Shown piece after piece: positions 35,146 to 47,090 of a stretch of DNA of 64,000 bases. The DNA is from Melampsora larici-populina 98AG31 (lineage: Eukaryota > Basidiomycota > Pucciniomycetes > Pucciniales > Melampsoraceae). The stretch lies in NCBI RefSeq assembly GCF_000204055.1, contig NW_006768799.1, positions 631,040-695,039 on the forward strand, in the 5' to 3' direction. The position numbers were made by a program, and so were the translations under genes. The notes under the pieces were generated by a model, which saw only the letters and a program-made list of their open reading frames with translations, ran no database searches and was not told where the DNA came from. The stretch's first letter is position 1; the number at the start of each line of letters is the position of its first letter.

Positions 35146-37350
35146 ATGAGCTTCTTACATAGTTCTTTAGTCTCATTTGGCGTAATCACATTCTTTCTAC
35201 CAGCGATATTGACCTTTTTAGAGGAGACTGATATCATCAGCCCTCTGTTGCAAGAGAGTCAATCTCTTGTCCTGACCACTCATCATGATGCAAGATCTGG
35301 CACTCACCTACCTGCAAAAGGGGTTAAACTCGCTGGCTTGCGGATCAACCCTCCACTCCCAAAAAAGTCTCTCAAGGTACTACATAAAGGTTTTGATAAG
35401 ATTTGGAAGGATCGTGAAGGGCCAGATCCTCAAATATCGTCTGCCGCAAGCTGGTCCAAGTATCACGAAGTAGCTGATAAAGTGGCAAACCAAGAGGATC
35501 AGCTTTGGGCAATTTCAGAATTAGCAAAACAAGTTCGCGATTTGGGCCCCAAGTTTACAGACAAAGTCTTGGATACGAGGGAAATCAAGCAACAAGTCAT
35601 CCCTCCCATTCAGAATGCTTATGTCGCCCTTCACAGTGATTATCTGGGGAATAGAGAAAGACTTTGGGCTGCAGGTGTCCTTGCATGCCTCTTATCCAAG
35701 ACCAAAAACCGAGAGAAAGATTACTCAAAGAAGCTGAGAGGCATTGATACTTTGAGGGGAGAGCGTGAAGCCTTTTTTCTAAAAGGTTGATTGATCACTT
35801 TTAATAGTTGCATTGTGATTGAAAAACTAACTAATAAACTCATCCTGTTGTGGGTTATGATACGTAGACCTACCTGTGGCCAAAGTCGTTGAAAAGATGT
35901 GGTTTGATCCGGATTGGAATACCGACAATTGTGAGCGATGTCGATTATCTAAGCTTCCCATTCTTGGATTCGAGTTGAATAAACACTTTCTTTGAGTACA
36001 GTCATCCATATTCTTGAGGCCTTAAGTAGAGCTTCAGTGGTAGCCTCGATTGAAAGAGAGATGCCAAAGATCTATCAACCCCCCTTCGATGCTTTCCAGT
36101 CTATCTTTGGCACCTTTATCCAGTTAGATGTTCCCATGCATACTGACCAGGCCCTAGAATTCATGGAACTTATATCGAGATACATTTCATGGCACATTGG
36201 TCACTCAGGTGGTGAACCAAAGCCTCCTGATCAAAAAGAGAAAAACGTGATCCGAATGTTATTTCATATGGTCAAATACAATGGTGAACAGGGTCAAAAG
36301 AAATTCAATGACTTGATATTCAGACCTTTAGGTCTATCCAAGGTACTCCAAAGCGATATCTTGATTGAGCTTGAAGCTTTGAAATTACCTCCCCACTTGG
36401 AAAAGGCTTTCAGACCATTCAAAGATATAACAAAATTAAACCTTCACAGCGTCTTGGGCGCTTTGAACGCTCTGATTGTCGACCACCCCACACAGCACCA
36501 CTGGGAAAAGCTATACGGTCTCCTTAATTTATTGGTCGCGTATGACAATAAAGTGTACGAATATGTTGATAAAGCACTTGAAGGATCACCAAACCTGGTC
36601 TCGGAAATGTTGAAAATGTCAAAAACATATCGACCAGTGGAATTCAATCCGGCGTGGGCCTCGTCCGGCGTGAAGTGGAAGTCACTTCAGCGTATTCTTC
36701 AAAGGCAGGGTCAGTCAGGTTGAAATATGACATGGAAAACAACATACTAACAGAGTTCTTTTACGCCTGAAACTCAACTATTTTCAGAAAGAGAACACAA
36801 TGCGTGGAAACATTTCAACGCGCTCCAAGATCACCTGATTGAAAAAGGTTTTTTTTCTTCAGCTTACATGGCAGAATACTCGCAAGTCTTGAGCATCAAT
36901 GACAAAGTGCCAAACAGAAAAGTACGATTGCTTGAGCTTTTGAAGCATATACTTGCAAAGATTTCCACAAACCAAGGAGAATTTTCTGATTCAGATGTTC
37001 AGAACTCAATAATGGAGTATACCCTGTTATTGATATCACTTCGGGATGAGCGGAGAGGAGTTTTGGATTTTTACTTTCCCACGGACCGTCCGCTACCTAA
37101 GGAAATATCCACACAAGCTTTTCAGGACTTGCAAAGATTCTATAAGCCAGGGGGTGAGCCAGGGAATGATTACACTTCGCAAGATCTTGAAAGATTTATT
37201 TATGGGTTTCAAAAGGTAATCTATCCTACTTTATCTTAATAACCTGCTATTCCCTTTCTCTAATCATGGCTGCGCTTTACCCTTTTGTAGAGGGTCCAGA
37301 AATCCTGGAAAGAGATGGATCACAAAGCTAAACCTCATCAGCAAGGGTGA
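35146..37350 (+). CDS. Secreted-protein family, member B
   Basis: Exons 35146-35785, 35868-35930, 36002-36709, 36788-37215 and 37291-37350, 632 residues, intron phases 1-1-1-0. The leader MSFLHSSLVSFGVITFFLPA is hydrophobic, with cleavage likely around residues 24-30. Exon 1 has LGPKF, then RLWAAGVLACL, and ends FFLKG just before the donor, the same exon end as D and E. Exon 2 is LPVAKVVEKMWFDPDW. Exon 3 has LSRASVV, MLFHMVKYNGE and YGLLNLL, the counterpart of FRVLNL. Exon 4 has MEYTLLLISLRDE and ends FQK before GTAATC. The fifth exon (RVQKSWKEMDHKAKPHQQG) is inferred from a TTTTGTAG acceptor; reading through would stop seven codons later. No known domain. The closest neighbour is the ABC1 kinase downstream. 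Confidence 0.8.
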
Positions 37351-38559
37351 GCCACAAAATTTCTAACCCAGTACTATCGGCTCAAGTCAAGAATGGATGC
37401 GATCATACAAATTTTTGAAGACTAAATTATGAATGAAGCAGGCTGTTGGGATGAATGTTGTATCATCGACTGGAGAAAAATCGTTGTAAAAGAAAGTACA
37501 ATAATTTACACATGCAGTTGTCCATTTTCCAATTATCTACGAGGATTCTTTCAAAGTTTCATCTTGATCACATATTTGAAGATAGAGCGTTTTTGTACAA
37601 CAGAATCCCCTTTGCAAGGGATATTTGAATTGAAATTATATTTCACTTGAAATACACCGTGACCAGAGCAGTGGTGATTTTACTGTAAAAAATCACGAAT
37701 CAAAGCAAAAGTCACCCAAAGGTATTTCATGATTCCTTGTCAAAATGAGAAGGCAAGCTCAATCAAGTAAGGTCTTGTGGGTCTTCTTCTTTACCATTGA
37801 GCCTTTTCACCAGACCTTTATGAAATTCAATCCTTCCTTGAGCTTTTGGCCTCCTAGGTCAGAATGTGGATAGTTCCGCCCTCACTTCCCTTGATCAGAG
37901 TCATCTTGCCTTTTGATCCTGTTAAAAGATATGCACGTAACATTCCCATGAATTTTCTAAGGGAAGCTGAATAGAGTATATCCCTACTCAAGGAAGAGGC
38001 TGCAGGTACGCTACTACAAATTATCTTGAATTCTGGTTATGAGGCTGAGGTTTCCTTCGACCCACGGAATTTTCATTGAGGTCACAAGCACTTCAGGCTG
38101 AAGGTTGAGTTCATGAGAGTAAACTCGAGTTTCCCTTTCCTGCCCGCATTATAAGTCAGAGATCAGCTTTGACTTCCGGAACAGGGCATGACACTTTGTA
38201 TGCCTTGCCTCTTGAGTTCAAGGCTCAAGGTCTGCTCAGATGGATGATACGAGCAGTTACGAAAATGGTAAACTCACATCCTTTTACATGTGGTATTGCT
38301 ACACCACTCTGCATAAATGTATGAGCTGACTTCTCCCCAGATTTCCAACTGGACTCGGAGCTCAACTACTTTACTCTGACCCCTGACTTGAAGCTGAAAG
38401 CCAACAACCTCAACACTATCACTGTCGAATGCTATTCAGATTAAGCTGAACTACATTTAAAAGAGTTTCCATGGTCCGAGCCCAAGCGACGAGGTCATCT
38501 GCAAACCATGGTCTACCATCTCTTTGCCTCGCATTGTCAATCGAGGGTCAACTGTCTCA
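37351..38559. other. Intergenic between member B and the ABC1 kinase
   Basis: No gene supported. Only short frames occur. The right end presumably holds the kinase promoter. Confidence 0.5.
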
Positions 38560-41100
38560 ATGTCATTAGGACTCGCCAGATCCAACGCTGTTCGTCTAGG
38601 GTCAGCATCTTTCATCCTGGACACTCGATCGATCAGTTCAGGCCGATAAAAAACAGATTATAGTAGGTGACGAGGCCATACCGATAAATTCTTTCGAAGC
38701 ACAGTAACTGATACTAAACTCTGACAAAGCTGCAGAGCACCGCCTGTTCTCGAAACATCTCGTGGTCAGAACACACTCATTGCGAGCATCTTCAACTCTG
38801 TTCTGATACACGTAACTAGAAGGCGACCGTCTAGAATCAATCTCTGGCTGAAAGGCCCTTCATCTGGATCTTTCAACCCGGTTCGATCGTACCTGTGTCG
38901 CCGACCACTTCTGTGGCTTCTTCTGTCGCTATCTGGAGCAGGAATTTACTCTCATTTGTATTCAAGTTTCAATCCGCACTTCCAGCTCGAATCATCACCC
39001 GATCTCATTCCAGCCCTCGATGTTGAAGTTGAACCCTTTCATCGATCATGGTTTCAACGGCTATTGGATTCGATAGACTACTATCTCATTGAACCTTTAG
39101 CCACAACACGACGGTTTCTCTTTCTCGTTACACTTTTCTTACCCCTCCTTCTTACTTCACCAATCTTATTGCTTGAGTTTGTTGAGCTTGGTCATCCAGC
39201 AAAGCGACGGAAACGAAAACAGGATGGATCATTAGTCACTGAACGCCGAACCACAACTTGGTGGTACCATGTGCTAGTTCATGCGATGCAGCTTGCCGGT
39301 CCTACGTTTATCAAAGTAGGTTCTGTTACACATTTTTTTCGACAAATGAGGAAGTTGATTCGGTGTATCTTGTAGCTTGCTCAATGGGCCGGATCACGTG
39401 CAGATCTCTTTCCAAAGACTTTGTGTGAAAATTTTGGAAGATTGCATTCGAATGGAAGCCCTCACCCAATGAGTCACACAAGAAAGGTCTTAGAAAAGGC
39501 GTTTGGGAAACCCTTTGATGAGATCTTTGTTTCTTTCGATGAGACACCTTTGGGAATCGGAGCTGTAGCTCAGGTGTGTCTTGGTACATATGATCGCCAC
39601 ATCCTGAACTAACCTATCAACTTCGTTTTCAATCAGGTTTACCGCGCAACCCTCAAACCCGATTTACTCCCATTGTCTTACCTTGAACCAAAACATTCAG
39701 ACGATAAGCCATCACTAACAGTAACTAACCTGTCACGAAAGCTCTCAGCATCCATGCCCCCATCTATCAAACCATCGACATCCGTAGCAATCAAGATCCT
39801 ACACCCGCGAGTCTCCAAAACAATCTCACGGGATCTCAAGATAATGCGATTTTTTGCAAATATCATCAATTTCTTCCCTGGTGCAGAATGGTTGAGTTTC
39901 CCGGAAGAAGTTGAAGTCTTTGGTGACCTGATGAAGAGTCAAATCGATTTGAGGCTTGAAGCCAACAATCTGGAACGGTTTGAAAAGTTCTTCGAGTACA
40001 GGAAAACCGTCAGTTTTCCACGTCCATTAAAAAGTTACAGTACGAAGGAAGTCTTGGTCGAAGAGTTTGAGGATGCACTACCATTGAAGTTGTTCTTAAA
40101 AGACGGTGGAGGTCCTTTTGATCATCGGATCTCGGACATCGGACTAGATGCATTTTTGGTGAGTGTGCTTACTCATTTGAACATCACAAATCCGTCTACT
40201 GAGTCAAAATTTCCATCTTTTGATCACAGCATATGCTTTTGATCGACAACTTTGTTCATGCTGATCTTCATCCCGGTAATATCATGATCAAATTTTACAA
40301 ACCCACAACCCAATCTGTCCTCCGTTCAATATGGCGAAAATACACAAACCAAGCTGAACCGGATGCGGGAGAAGAAGATGAAGAATTAACCAGAGCAGTA
40401 GTGCACGAGTTGAAGAGTGTATCACATGATCATACAGAATGGATCAAGAAACTTGAAGCTCTAGATCGTGAAGGATATCAATTAGAATTGATCTTCATCG
40501 ATTCCGGCCTTATAACCTCTTTGTCTGATACAAACCGAAAGAACTTTTTAGCGTTGTTTGAAGCTATAGCCAATTTCGATGGATATCGGGCTGGAAAATT
40601 AATGGTTGAACGGTGTAGAACTCCAGACTTGGTAATTGATGAAGAAACCTTTGCACTTAAAATTCAACACCTCGCTTTACAAGTCAAATCACAGACTTTT
40701 AGTCTGTCGAAAATTAAGATTAGTGATGTTTTGATTTCAGTTTTACATTCTGTACGAGAACATCATGTCAAATTAGAGGCAGATTTTATCAATACTATTC
40801 TTTCGATTTTGTTATTAGAAGGGATTGGAAGAAGATTAAATCCTGATATGGATTTGTTTCAAAGTGCTATCCCGATTTTGAGGAGTTTGGGTAGTATAGA
40901 AAGTATTCGAGAGGGGGTCTCGACAAAAGGGATTGGTAGTATGCTCAAGGTACGTTCTTTTTCTTCTTTAATTGAGAAGTAAATTTGCCTGATCTAATCT
41001 TGAGGATTCTTTTCAACAGCTTTGGTTCTGGCTTGAGGCTAGACAGATGGCTGGGATCGCTGTTAGTGAGGTCGATTCAATGCTCCGTTATGATCAGTAA
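38560..41100 (+). CDS. ABC1/UbiB-family atypical kinase (ADCK2/Mcp2-like), mitochondrial
   Basis: Exons 38560-38600, 38736-39315, 39376-39573, 39637-40158, 40230-40949 and 41020-41100, all in frame, 713 residues. Members of this family act in mitochondria on coenzyme Q or lipid homeostasis. The first exon (MSLGLARSNAVRL) and following residues are basic and hydroxylated, fitting a presequence. Hydrophobic stretches follow at residues about 70-90 and 125-145. Signature blocks: FIKLAQWAGSRADLFP at about 205-220 (the KxGQ region, with Ala for Gly), IGAVAQVYRA before the VAIK lysine at 326, VHADLHPGN at 456-464 (catalytic loop) and FIDSGL with its metal-binding Asp at 538. IGAVAQVY points to the ADCK2/Mcp2 branch rather than Coq8. 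The start ATG is inferred: the frame is open upstream of exon 2 but has no ATG, and the 41-base first exon joins in phase. Confidence 0.88.
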
Positions 41101-42192
41101 GTCGCTTTGATGTTGACTCTCAAAATCATACAAGCAAGCTGAAATGTGTAATACTGTTCTTAGATTGATGCCTAATATTTGAAAACTTCAACCCCTTGAT
41201 CCAATGCTCCATCTGTTGCCTTTTGTTTTACCATTTTGGAGGGGTATCCAATGCCAACTGGTCCCTTCTACTTATAATCTTTAGTGATGTGCAATGTTTA
41301 TAAACCACATTCTGTCTCTCTCATATTTTTATAATCTCTCTATTGAGTGTTGTGTTGTAAAGCATAGATAGATCAGGAGTACCTGTGAGTGTGTAGACAT
41401 TTATTTTTTTCTCATTGACATCCCTTTTCTCTGCATTGGTGTATATATTCGAAAAATAGAAGCGTTTGATTTCTTCATTAGACTTGTGATTGGGAGGCCC
41501 ATGCTCTCTAATCATCACCAAACAATCCTAATGGGCTGAGATGGTGCACTTGGAAGCAATTGTCTTGCTTGGTTACAAGGGGCAAGAGCGATTGATAAGA
41601 TTTAATTCTTGGCAGCCCACACTCCCCCACATGCCTATACTCGGGGTTGGAAGCTCATGATCAGACAAACACATGGCATAAAGACAATGGAAAAAGTTCG
41701 ATCTACTACAATGCTGGGTATACATACATAAAGGGTCTTATAAAATGCTAGAAGCACTAAACAATCATTCTAATGAGATCAAACCACCCTGACACTATTC
41801 AAGTTGGCAAATCCTCTGATAATTGAGCCACCTCAAACTCCATCCAGACACATAGCCTACTGGACAAGCGCCTTTTGCAATGAAAAATGTAAGAAAGTAT
41901 CACAGAACGCTGTAAGAAGTGCCACGTTTCAAAAAAGTGGCAATACGGCTACGCTCCTCCCATCCCGCCCATCCCCACTTGCCCCCAATGCTCCAGTGTT
42001 TTCAACATACTATCAACAACGCGTTCTCTGGACAGTCCACGCGAATTTTTGAAATCTCTAGCGGTCTCGCGCTCTGAATTGGATACCAACGCATTTCTAG
42101 GAAGATTTCTATACTTCTCTGCTAGTTGATCTGTGTCTTTTTACCAAAACAAATGGCCATGAGTGGTTGGTATCACCCATATAGGTGACCTT
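41101..42192. other. Intergenic between the ABC1 kinase and family member C
   Basis: Convergent intergenic space. Exon 4 and 5 equivalents of member C would be expected near 41900-42190 on the minus strand but none are recognisable. The plus-strand frame at 41804-42052 has no support. Confidence 0.5.
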
Positions 42193-43705
42193 TCAAATTG
42201 ACCTACTTTTATTCAAGACAAAATACTCTACAGTTCCCCATGCAAACCCTTGTGTTTTCATCCGACCATGACGATATTTCAGTAACATCTCGGAGAGTTT
42301 TGGAATCAATTCAGTGTATTCATCCAGTCGGATACTGAAGACTCTATACATCGCCCGGTCTCTCTTGAATACTAAGTTTAGTACTCTAAATAATCTTCCT
42401 AATTGTGGAGTCGATATTTGTTCATGTTTTAAGATTTCCAAGACCTGTGTGATATGATGAATATTGACGGTGTTTGTGTTGAGTAATTCTCTCAAAAAAC
42501 TACTGAGTCGCGGAGGTAGTGTGCCTGCAATTTGGAAACTTATATCACTCTGCAGTACTTTTGCCAGGATAGTTGGTGATTTGGTTAATCTTCTGAATTC
42601 TACACTGCTATCATAATGATGTTCCTCGAGGTGTAATAAAATTCTAATCGTGTTTGCCTCTTCATCGAAGTGATTCCTCTTTTTTCTGTTTAGATGTTCC
42701 AGATGATTTTTGATCAATATCATTAATGATGAAGCTTTCTCAGAATCTATCGGAGTTTCCAAGTTTATAAACGCAAGATAGAGTGTCTGAAAGTCTTTTG
42801 ATGGAGGATCGGGGGCCGTGCCTATCTGGTCTTTGATATGATGCACTATGGACTCCCTTTGGATCACCTCCTGAATTACTGGGATTGATGGAAGATAATT
42901 AGAAACGACAAAGACACCAAAGAACCGTCACTCACTATGTTCGAATGGCTCTGATTTGAAAGGGGATTCCGCCCACATCTCCTCAGCAATTTTGCCCAAG
43001 TCTTCGTCTGATCAAAGTCATCCACATTCAAATTAACCATGGCCTCAGTCATTCAGAGATTCTCAGTCACCGACCTTGTAGAAAAAACAGCAGAAAATCT
43101 CCTCGAGGCCTAATCAAGTCGTTGGCTGTCCAGACCAGAGGAATTGCAGAATGCCTATCCTTCGGAATACGAGATCTTAGGTATGAAAGGACCCCAACAG
43201 ACCAAATCCTCTCCGCTGTACTTAAAGCATCGCTCTCAAGAGAATTATAGTGGAGCTTGAGTGTAGATTTCACGTGTTCCAAGTCGACCTGAGGGTTATA
43301 TTGATGCAGATGGAATCGAGGTCCTAGTTCCAGGACAGCGTTGGCCATGTCTTTTACTGTAGGAGAATCGGATGATCCGATGGCCTTTGCGGATATACCA
43401 TAGCAGACTTCCCAGCTGGTTAAAGCCTTATTTCCAGGTGTTTTGGATTGAGGGTTGAAAAATTCTTTTAGTGCTGATTTTGTGGTATCAAGGATAGACC
43501 ACAATCTTCCTTGATTTGCCCTCTGTTTTCCCTCTTGAAAATCTGTAAAAGAGGTTCCTAAAAGAAGAGCTTCAGGATTGTCATTATCCAGTTCAGCAAG
43601 TTTCTTGTAAGATAAATTCAAGAGAGGTTCATTATAAGGGAGAGATTCAAGTAAAGGAAGGAGCATTAAAATCAGGCAGAAGGAAAGATAATAATTGCGT
43701 GTCAT
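42193..43705 (-). CDS. Secreted-protein family, member C (C-terminally truncated)
   Basis: Exons 43705-43075, 43007-42936 and 42878-42193, 462 residues. The start MTRNYYLSFCLILMLLPLLE was preferred because it begins a typical signal peptide as in the other members. Family landmarks in order: LGPRF, AERIWSVGVLSYL, FFLQG at the exon end, exon 2 EDLGKIAEEMWAES, exon 3 VIQRESIVHHIKDQ, LLHLEEHHYDSSVEF, LFRVLNLVFKRDR, LLKYRHGRM. The first two introns are phase 1 as elsewhere. At the place where members A, B, D and E splice to exon 4, a possible donor (A then GTAGGT) is present, but no exon 4 can be found downstream. The frame simply runs to a stop 5 codons on. The EYILxLI region is therefore missing. 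Closest in sequence to member D. Confidence 0.78.
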
Positions 43706-45718
43706 TCTCCTTGTTCTGGTGCGAACAGGTGGTATGGTTAAGAAAGCCGGTTGAAGGAACATCTCGATCAATCAGTATGGCGCTTACGGGATCTCGTATC
43801 TTATTGTCTGATCTAAGGAGTCATGATAACGCTAAACCTTTCTCAAACTTCAACACAATCTGTGTTAAGACCAACTGATAATGATTGTTTGAAACATAGT
43901 TACACCATGGGGGGGCTCTGGGTCGTAAAATGGTCCAGAGCGGCCTCAGAAACGCCGGGGGGTATCTACAGCCCATGGGTAGCCCTCAGGACGTCGGGAG
44001 TGTCCGAGATTGTATGCTTCAATCCGCACCCCCGTTTGGGCTGTCCCCTAGATGTCAGTGCGCGGCGCGCGCGGACGTCAGCGGCACACACTGAGGATGC
44101 CTGGGCCATTTCCAAAATAGTAAATTGCATCAATTGGTGAGTCCTTTGCTTCAAGTTCTTTGGCCAACTACCCGCTGAACAACTTTTTGTTCCACTCTCC
44201 CTGTTTGCCCGTTGTGCTTGGAGTCTTGTTTCTCATGACTTTCTTGATTGCTACCTACCTCACTGTCATCAATGTGAGATGGCAAAGACAGAGCCAAAAT
44301 TGGCTGTCATTGAATATCACCCCCTCATTTTTTGCCTTTCACTTCCCTTTGTATCTTCAGACCTTGGATTGATGGATGTTGATTTTATATAAAGCCCAAA
44401 TAAAAGCCATGAATGTAATGCATGAAAACATAATACAATCACAAATTTCAAAAGAGATTCATCAGATATTGATAATTGTATTTCATTCTTGCTCTCATTT
44501 ATAAATCTTAATACATGAGCCCAATCAAAGGTTATTGTTTACAGTGGAATAATGACGTTTTCTAACTTTGACAATTGATTGTTTTGGAATTCATGACATT
44601 GAAAATGCAACTAATATTTGTCAATTGAAAGCATTACAGCTACAATTCATTGAATTTTTATGACTGCTGAGTTGAACCTCCAATATTTCATTCTTTAGAG
44701 TGATTTTCATTTCATTAATCTGAACCAGTCAAGTGTATCTCCAGTATTATGTTGAGGGCAACAATGTATAGAGCAAATTTTTTATCACATGATCACCTCA
44801 ATTGCCTAGTGGATTGTATTTTAGGCCTGGTACTACAACCCCAATACTAGGTATGGGAATGTGGATTGAGCAGGGCCACTCTGATACAAACCCAGTATTG
44901 CAGGTGTGTTTGCCTAAAGCATCCATCCAAGGAAATGGCTCCCAGCTGCACAATCTTGTCACCTGCATCCAATATATGATGGATGCCTGTGGGTACCATG
45001 TCCACAGTTCTTCTTAAATATTATTTTGTGGATAGTTTCACATAGGGAAGTAGAGCTGTTGTGGGCAAATTATCAGCCTTGAAGATCCCCTTGCAGCTAA
45101 AGAGTAATAGAGAAGGAATCATACAGGAAATTACTGTGTATATAACTGATTGACAAGCAAGATCTTTATAAGGAGAAGAGCAGATGGAGGAAGAGGGGAG
45201 GTTTTTCATTCCCAAATTCTGTCTCTCTCTAAGTTTCAGGTGTGTCACATCCCACCACTAGGACCTTTCACATTCTTGGCCTTTCACTTCCTTTTGCTTC
45301 CCCTAGCATCTCCCTGCCAGAAATAATGGACTACAGTGCACCCTGTGTAAGCTCTGGGACCACTAAAAAAGCTATCATTTTTTTACTCTTCCTTAGCTTT
45401 CATTAATCAAATCACAACCTGATTGATTCAATAGTATCTACATATGGGCAAATTTTATAGTACCAGTAAGTCTGGAACATCACCCTCTGGCGCCTGCCAC
45501 CAGATGCTTTCATTGTACTATTGCTTCTAAATCCAATTGATAGATACTAATTTCCCAGTGCTTGCGGCCATTTGAGAACACACATGATATTCTGTTTGGC
45601 AGGTTGAATCTACCTCAGCAATCATATCCAGTTGAGGCTAGGTCATCATAGCAATGCTGCCACTGTTACTTTACTGGGTTGCATTGGAAATACCCGGTAA
45701 AATATCAAAAACACAATA
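43706..45718. other. Intergenic, repeat-like
   Basis: 43900-44110 is markedly GC-rich (GGGGGG, CGCGGCGCGCGCGG words) beside AT-rich DNA and looks like a repeat or transposon fragment. 44150-45650 holds only short frames. No gene is supported. Confidence 0.45.
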
Positions 45719-45892
45719 CAGTCAAACCTCTGAAATCTGGTGGGTTTGGTGGACGCCTTTTGGACCAGATAGCAGAGGTTATCGGATTTTGGAGTCAAAC
45801 TCCCTGCTGAAAACCCAACTTGGTGGACCAAAATTTGACCACATATCAGAGGTTAACCAATTTTCGAGGACCGGGTTGCAGAGGTTTGACTG
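45719..45892. mobile_element. pogo/Tigger-type MITE (174 bp)
   Basis: Ends are inverted CAGTCAAACCTCTG, flanked on both sides by TA (45717-45718 and 45893-45894). A CAGT start, a TA target duplication and GGTTTGACTG ends are characteristic of pogo-type Tc1/mariner elements. The interior is non-coding and partly self-complementary (GGTGGAC / TTGGTGGACC words). Confidence 0.85.
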
Positions 45893-46300
45893 TACCGTAA
45901 AAATTGATAGGCAGTAAAGTATTGGTTCACCAATACAATACTTCATATGGTATCAAAAACCACAAAAGGACTTACCTTGAGTAAAATATCTTGAAGTGAT
46001 ACTGTTACTATACTCAATACTGTATTGGTCTTTGTGCCACACTACCAATACCATACTGAGTATCTAAGCCTAAATGGGACAAATATTTGACCATTACTTC
46101 TCCATCAACTGCTGGATAAAGTATTGGTTTTCAGATACTTTACTTGATACTAGATCAAAATTGACAATACCATTCCAAGGACCTGGGAGTAAAGTATTGC
46201 TACTTGCATTGATAAAATTGATTATTGGAATGCTGATTAAATGGGACTTGATGGATTCTAAAAACAAAGTGACTGAGTGTTCAGCAATGGTACAAACTGG
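45893..46300. repeat. AGTATTGG-word repeat region
   Basis: The words AGTATTGG, CCAATAC and GATACT recur many times in both orientations over about 400 bases without a fixed period. It resembles a degraded satellite or transposon interior. No gene. Confidence 0.55.
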
Positions 46301-46349
46301 TTAGGTGTTAGGATTAGGATTAGGATTAAGGTTGTGGTTAGGATTAGGG
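46301..46349. repeat. Interstitial telomere-like repeats
   Basis: Five to six degenerate copies of TTAGGA/TTAGGG (for example TTAGGATTAGGATTAGGATT). TTAGGG is the common fungal telomere unit. A short internal tract like this can mark a healed break or an old insertion. Confidence 0.75.
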
Positions 46350-47090
46350 CAGGATATATCTCATCACAGTCCTTGTATGTAGGTATAGAAATTATGCTTC
46401 GGATAAATAGCTCATGTGATGGCTTGAAATGGCATCATGATCTAACAACATGTCTCGCACAAAATGGTCATTCTGGCCATTTAACATTGCACTCCACATA
46501 GATCCTCCAGAATGATGTTTCTACTCAGAATTAACCAAATTTGGGTTTCCTCCCAAGACCAGCAAGTAATTCACTATCCATTCAAGACACCATATGTACT
46601 TTTGATCCACAGTTCTACCAAATAATCTCAGAATATATACATCCGCAAAATCAGGGGCTTCAGTATCAAGTGTGAAATGAGTCACTGTAGGATCATATGT
46701 AGAAAGTATTGTACAGTAGTCCAATGTAATGACCCAAGAGCAAAGAAAAAGAAAGTATTGAAAGTGCCGTGCTTGATGCCCAACTAAGCTAGTGCGTGTC
46801 TAAAGGGAGATTGGTAATGTAGATGGTATATACATCATACTCACCTCCAATCAAATGGAATAGAATTCAATCTGTCTTGTCAAGCCTTGGGACACGACTC
46901 CTCCCAACATTTTACAATCAATGAAAATTTTGCCATCCTTTTTCAATTCAACAATAAATGAAAAGTTATAAACATTGTACTATCCAACAAGATTCAAGAT
47001 CAGATCAGTTGAAAGATAAAAACTGTGTATCCACAATGACGAAGTATGGTAATATCTGATAGATCTTTGAGGCTATCATAGCTTCACTGC
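46350..47090. other. Intergenic downstream of family member D
   Basis: Only short frames. A minus-strand frame at 46724-46521 has no support. Nothing else is seen. Confidence 0.5.

Noticed and set aside
38956..39375. Start of the ABC1 kinase at 38956
   Set aside because: The codon there is TTG, and the frame is open further upstream without ATG. A short first exon at 38560-38600 joins in phase and looks like a presequence.
43706..43771. Upstream extension of family member C to 43771
   Set aside because: The internal ATG at 43705 begins a proper signal peptide like the other members; the extension would bury it.
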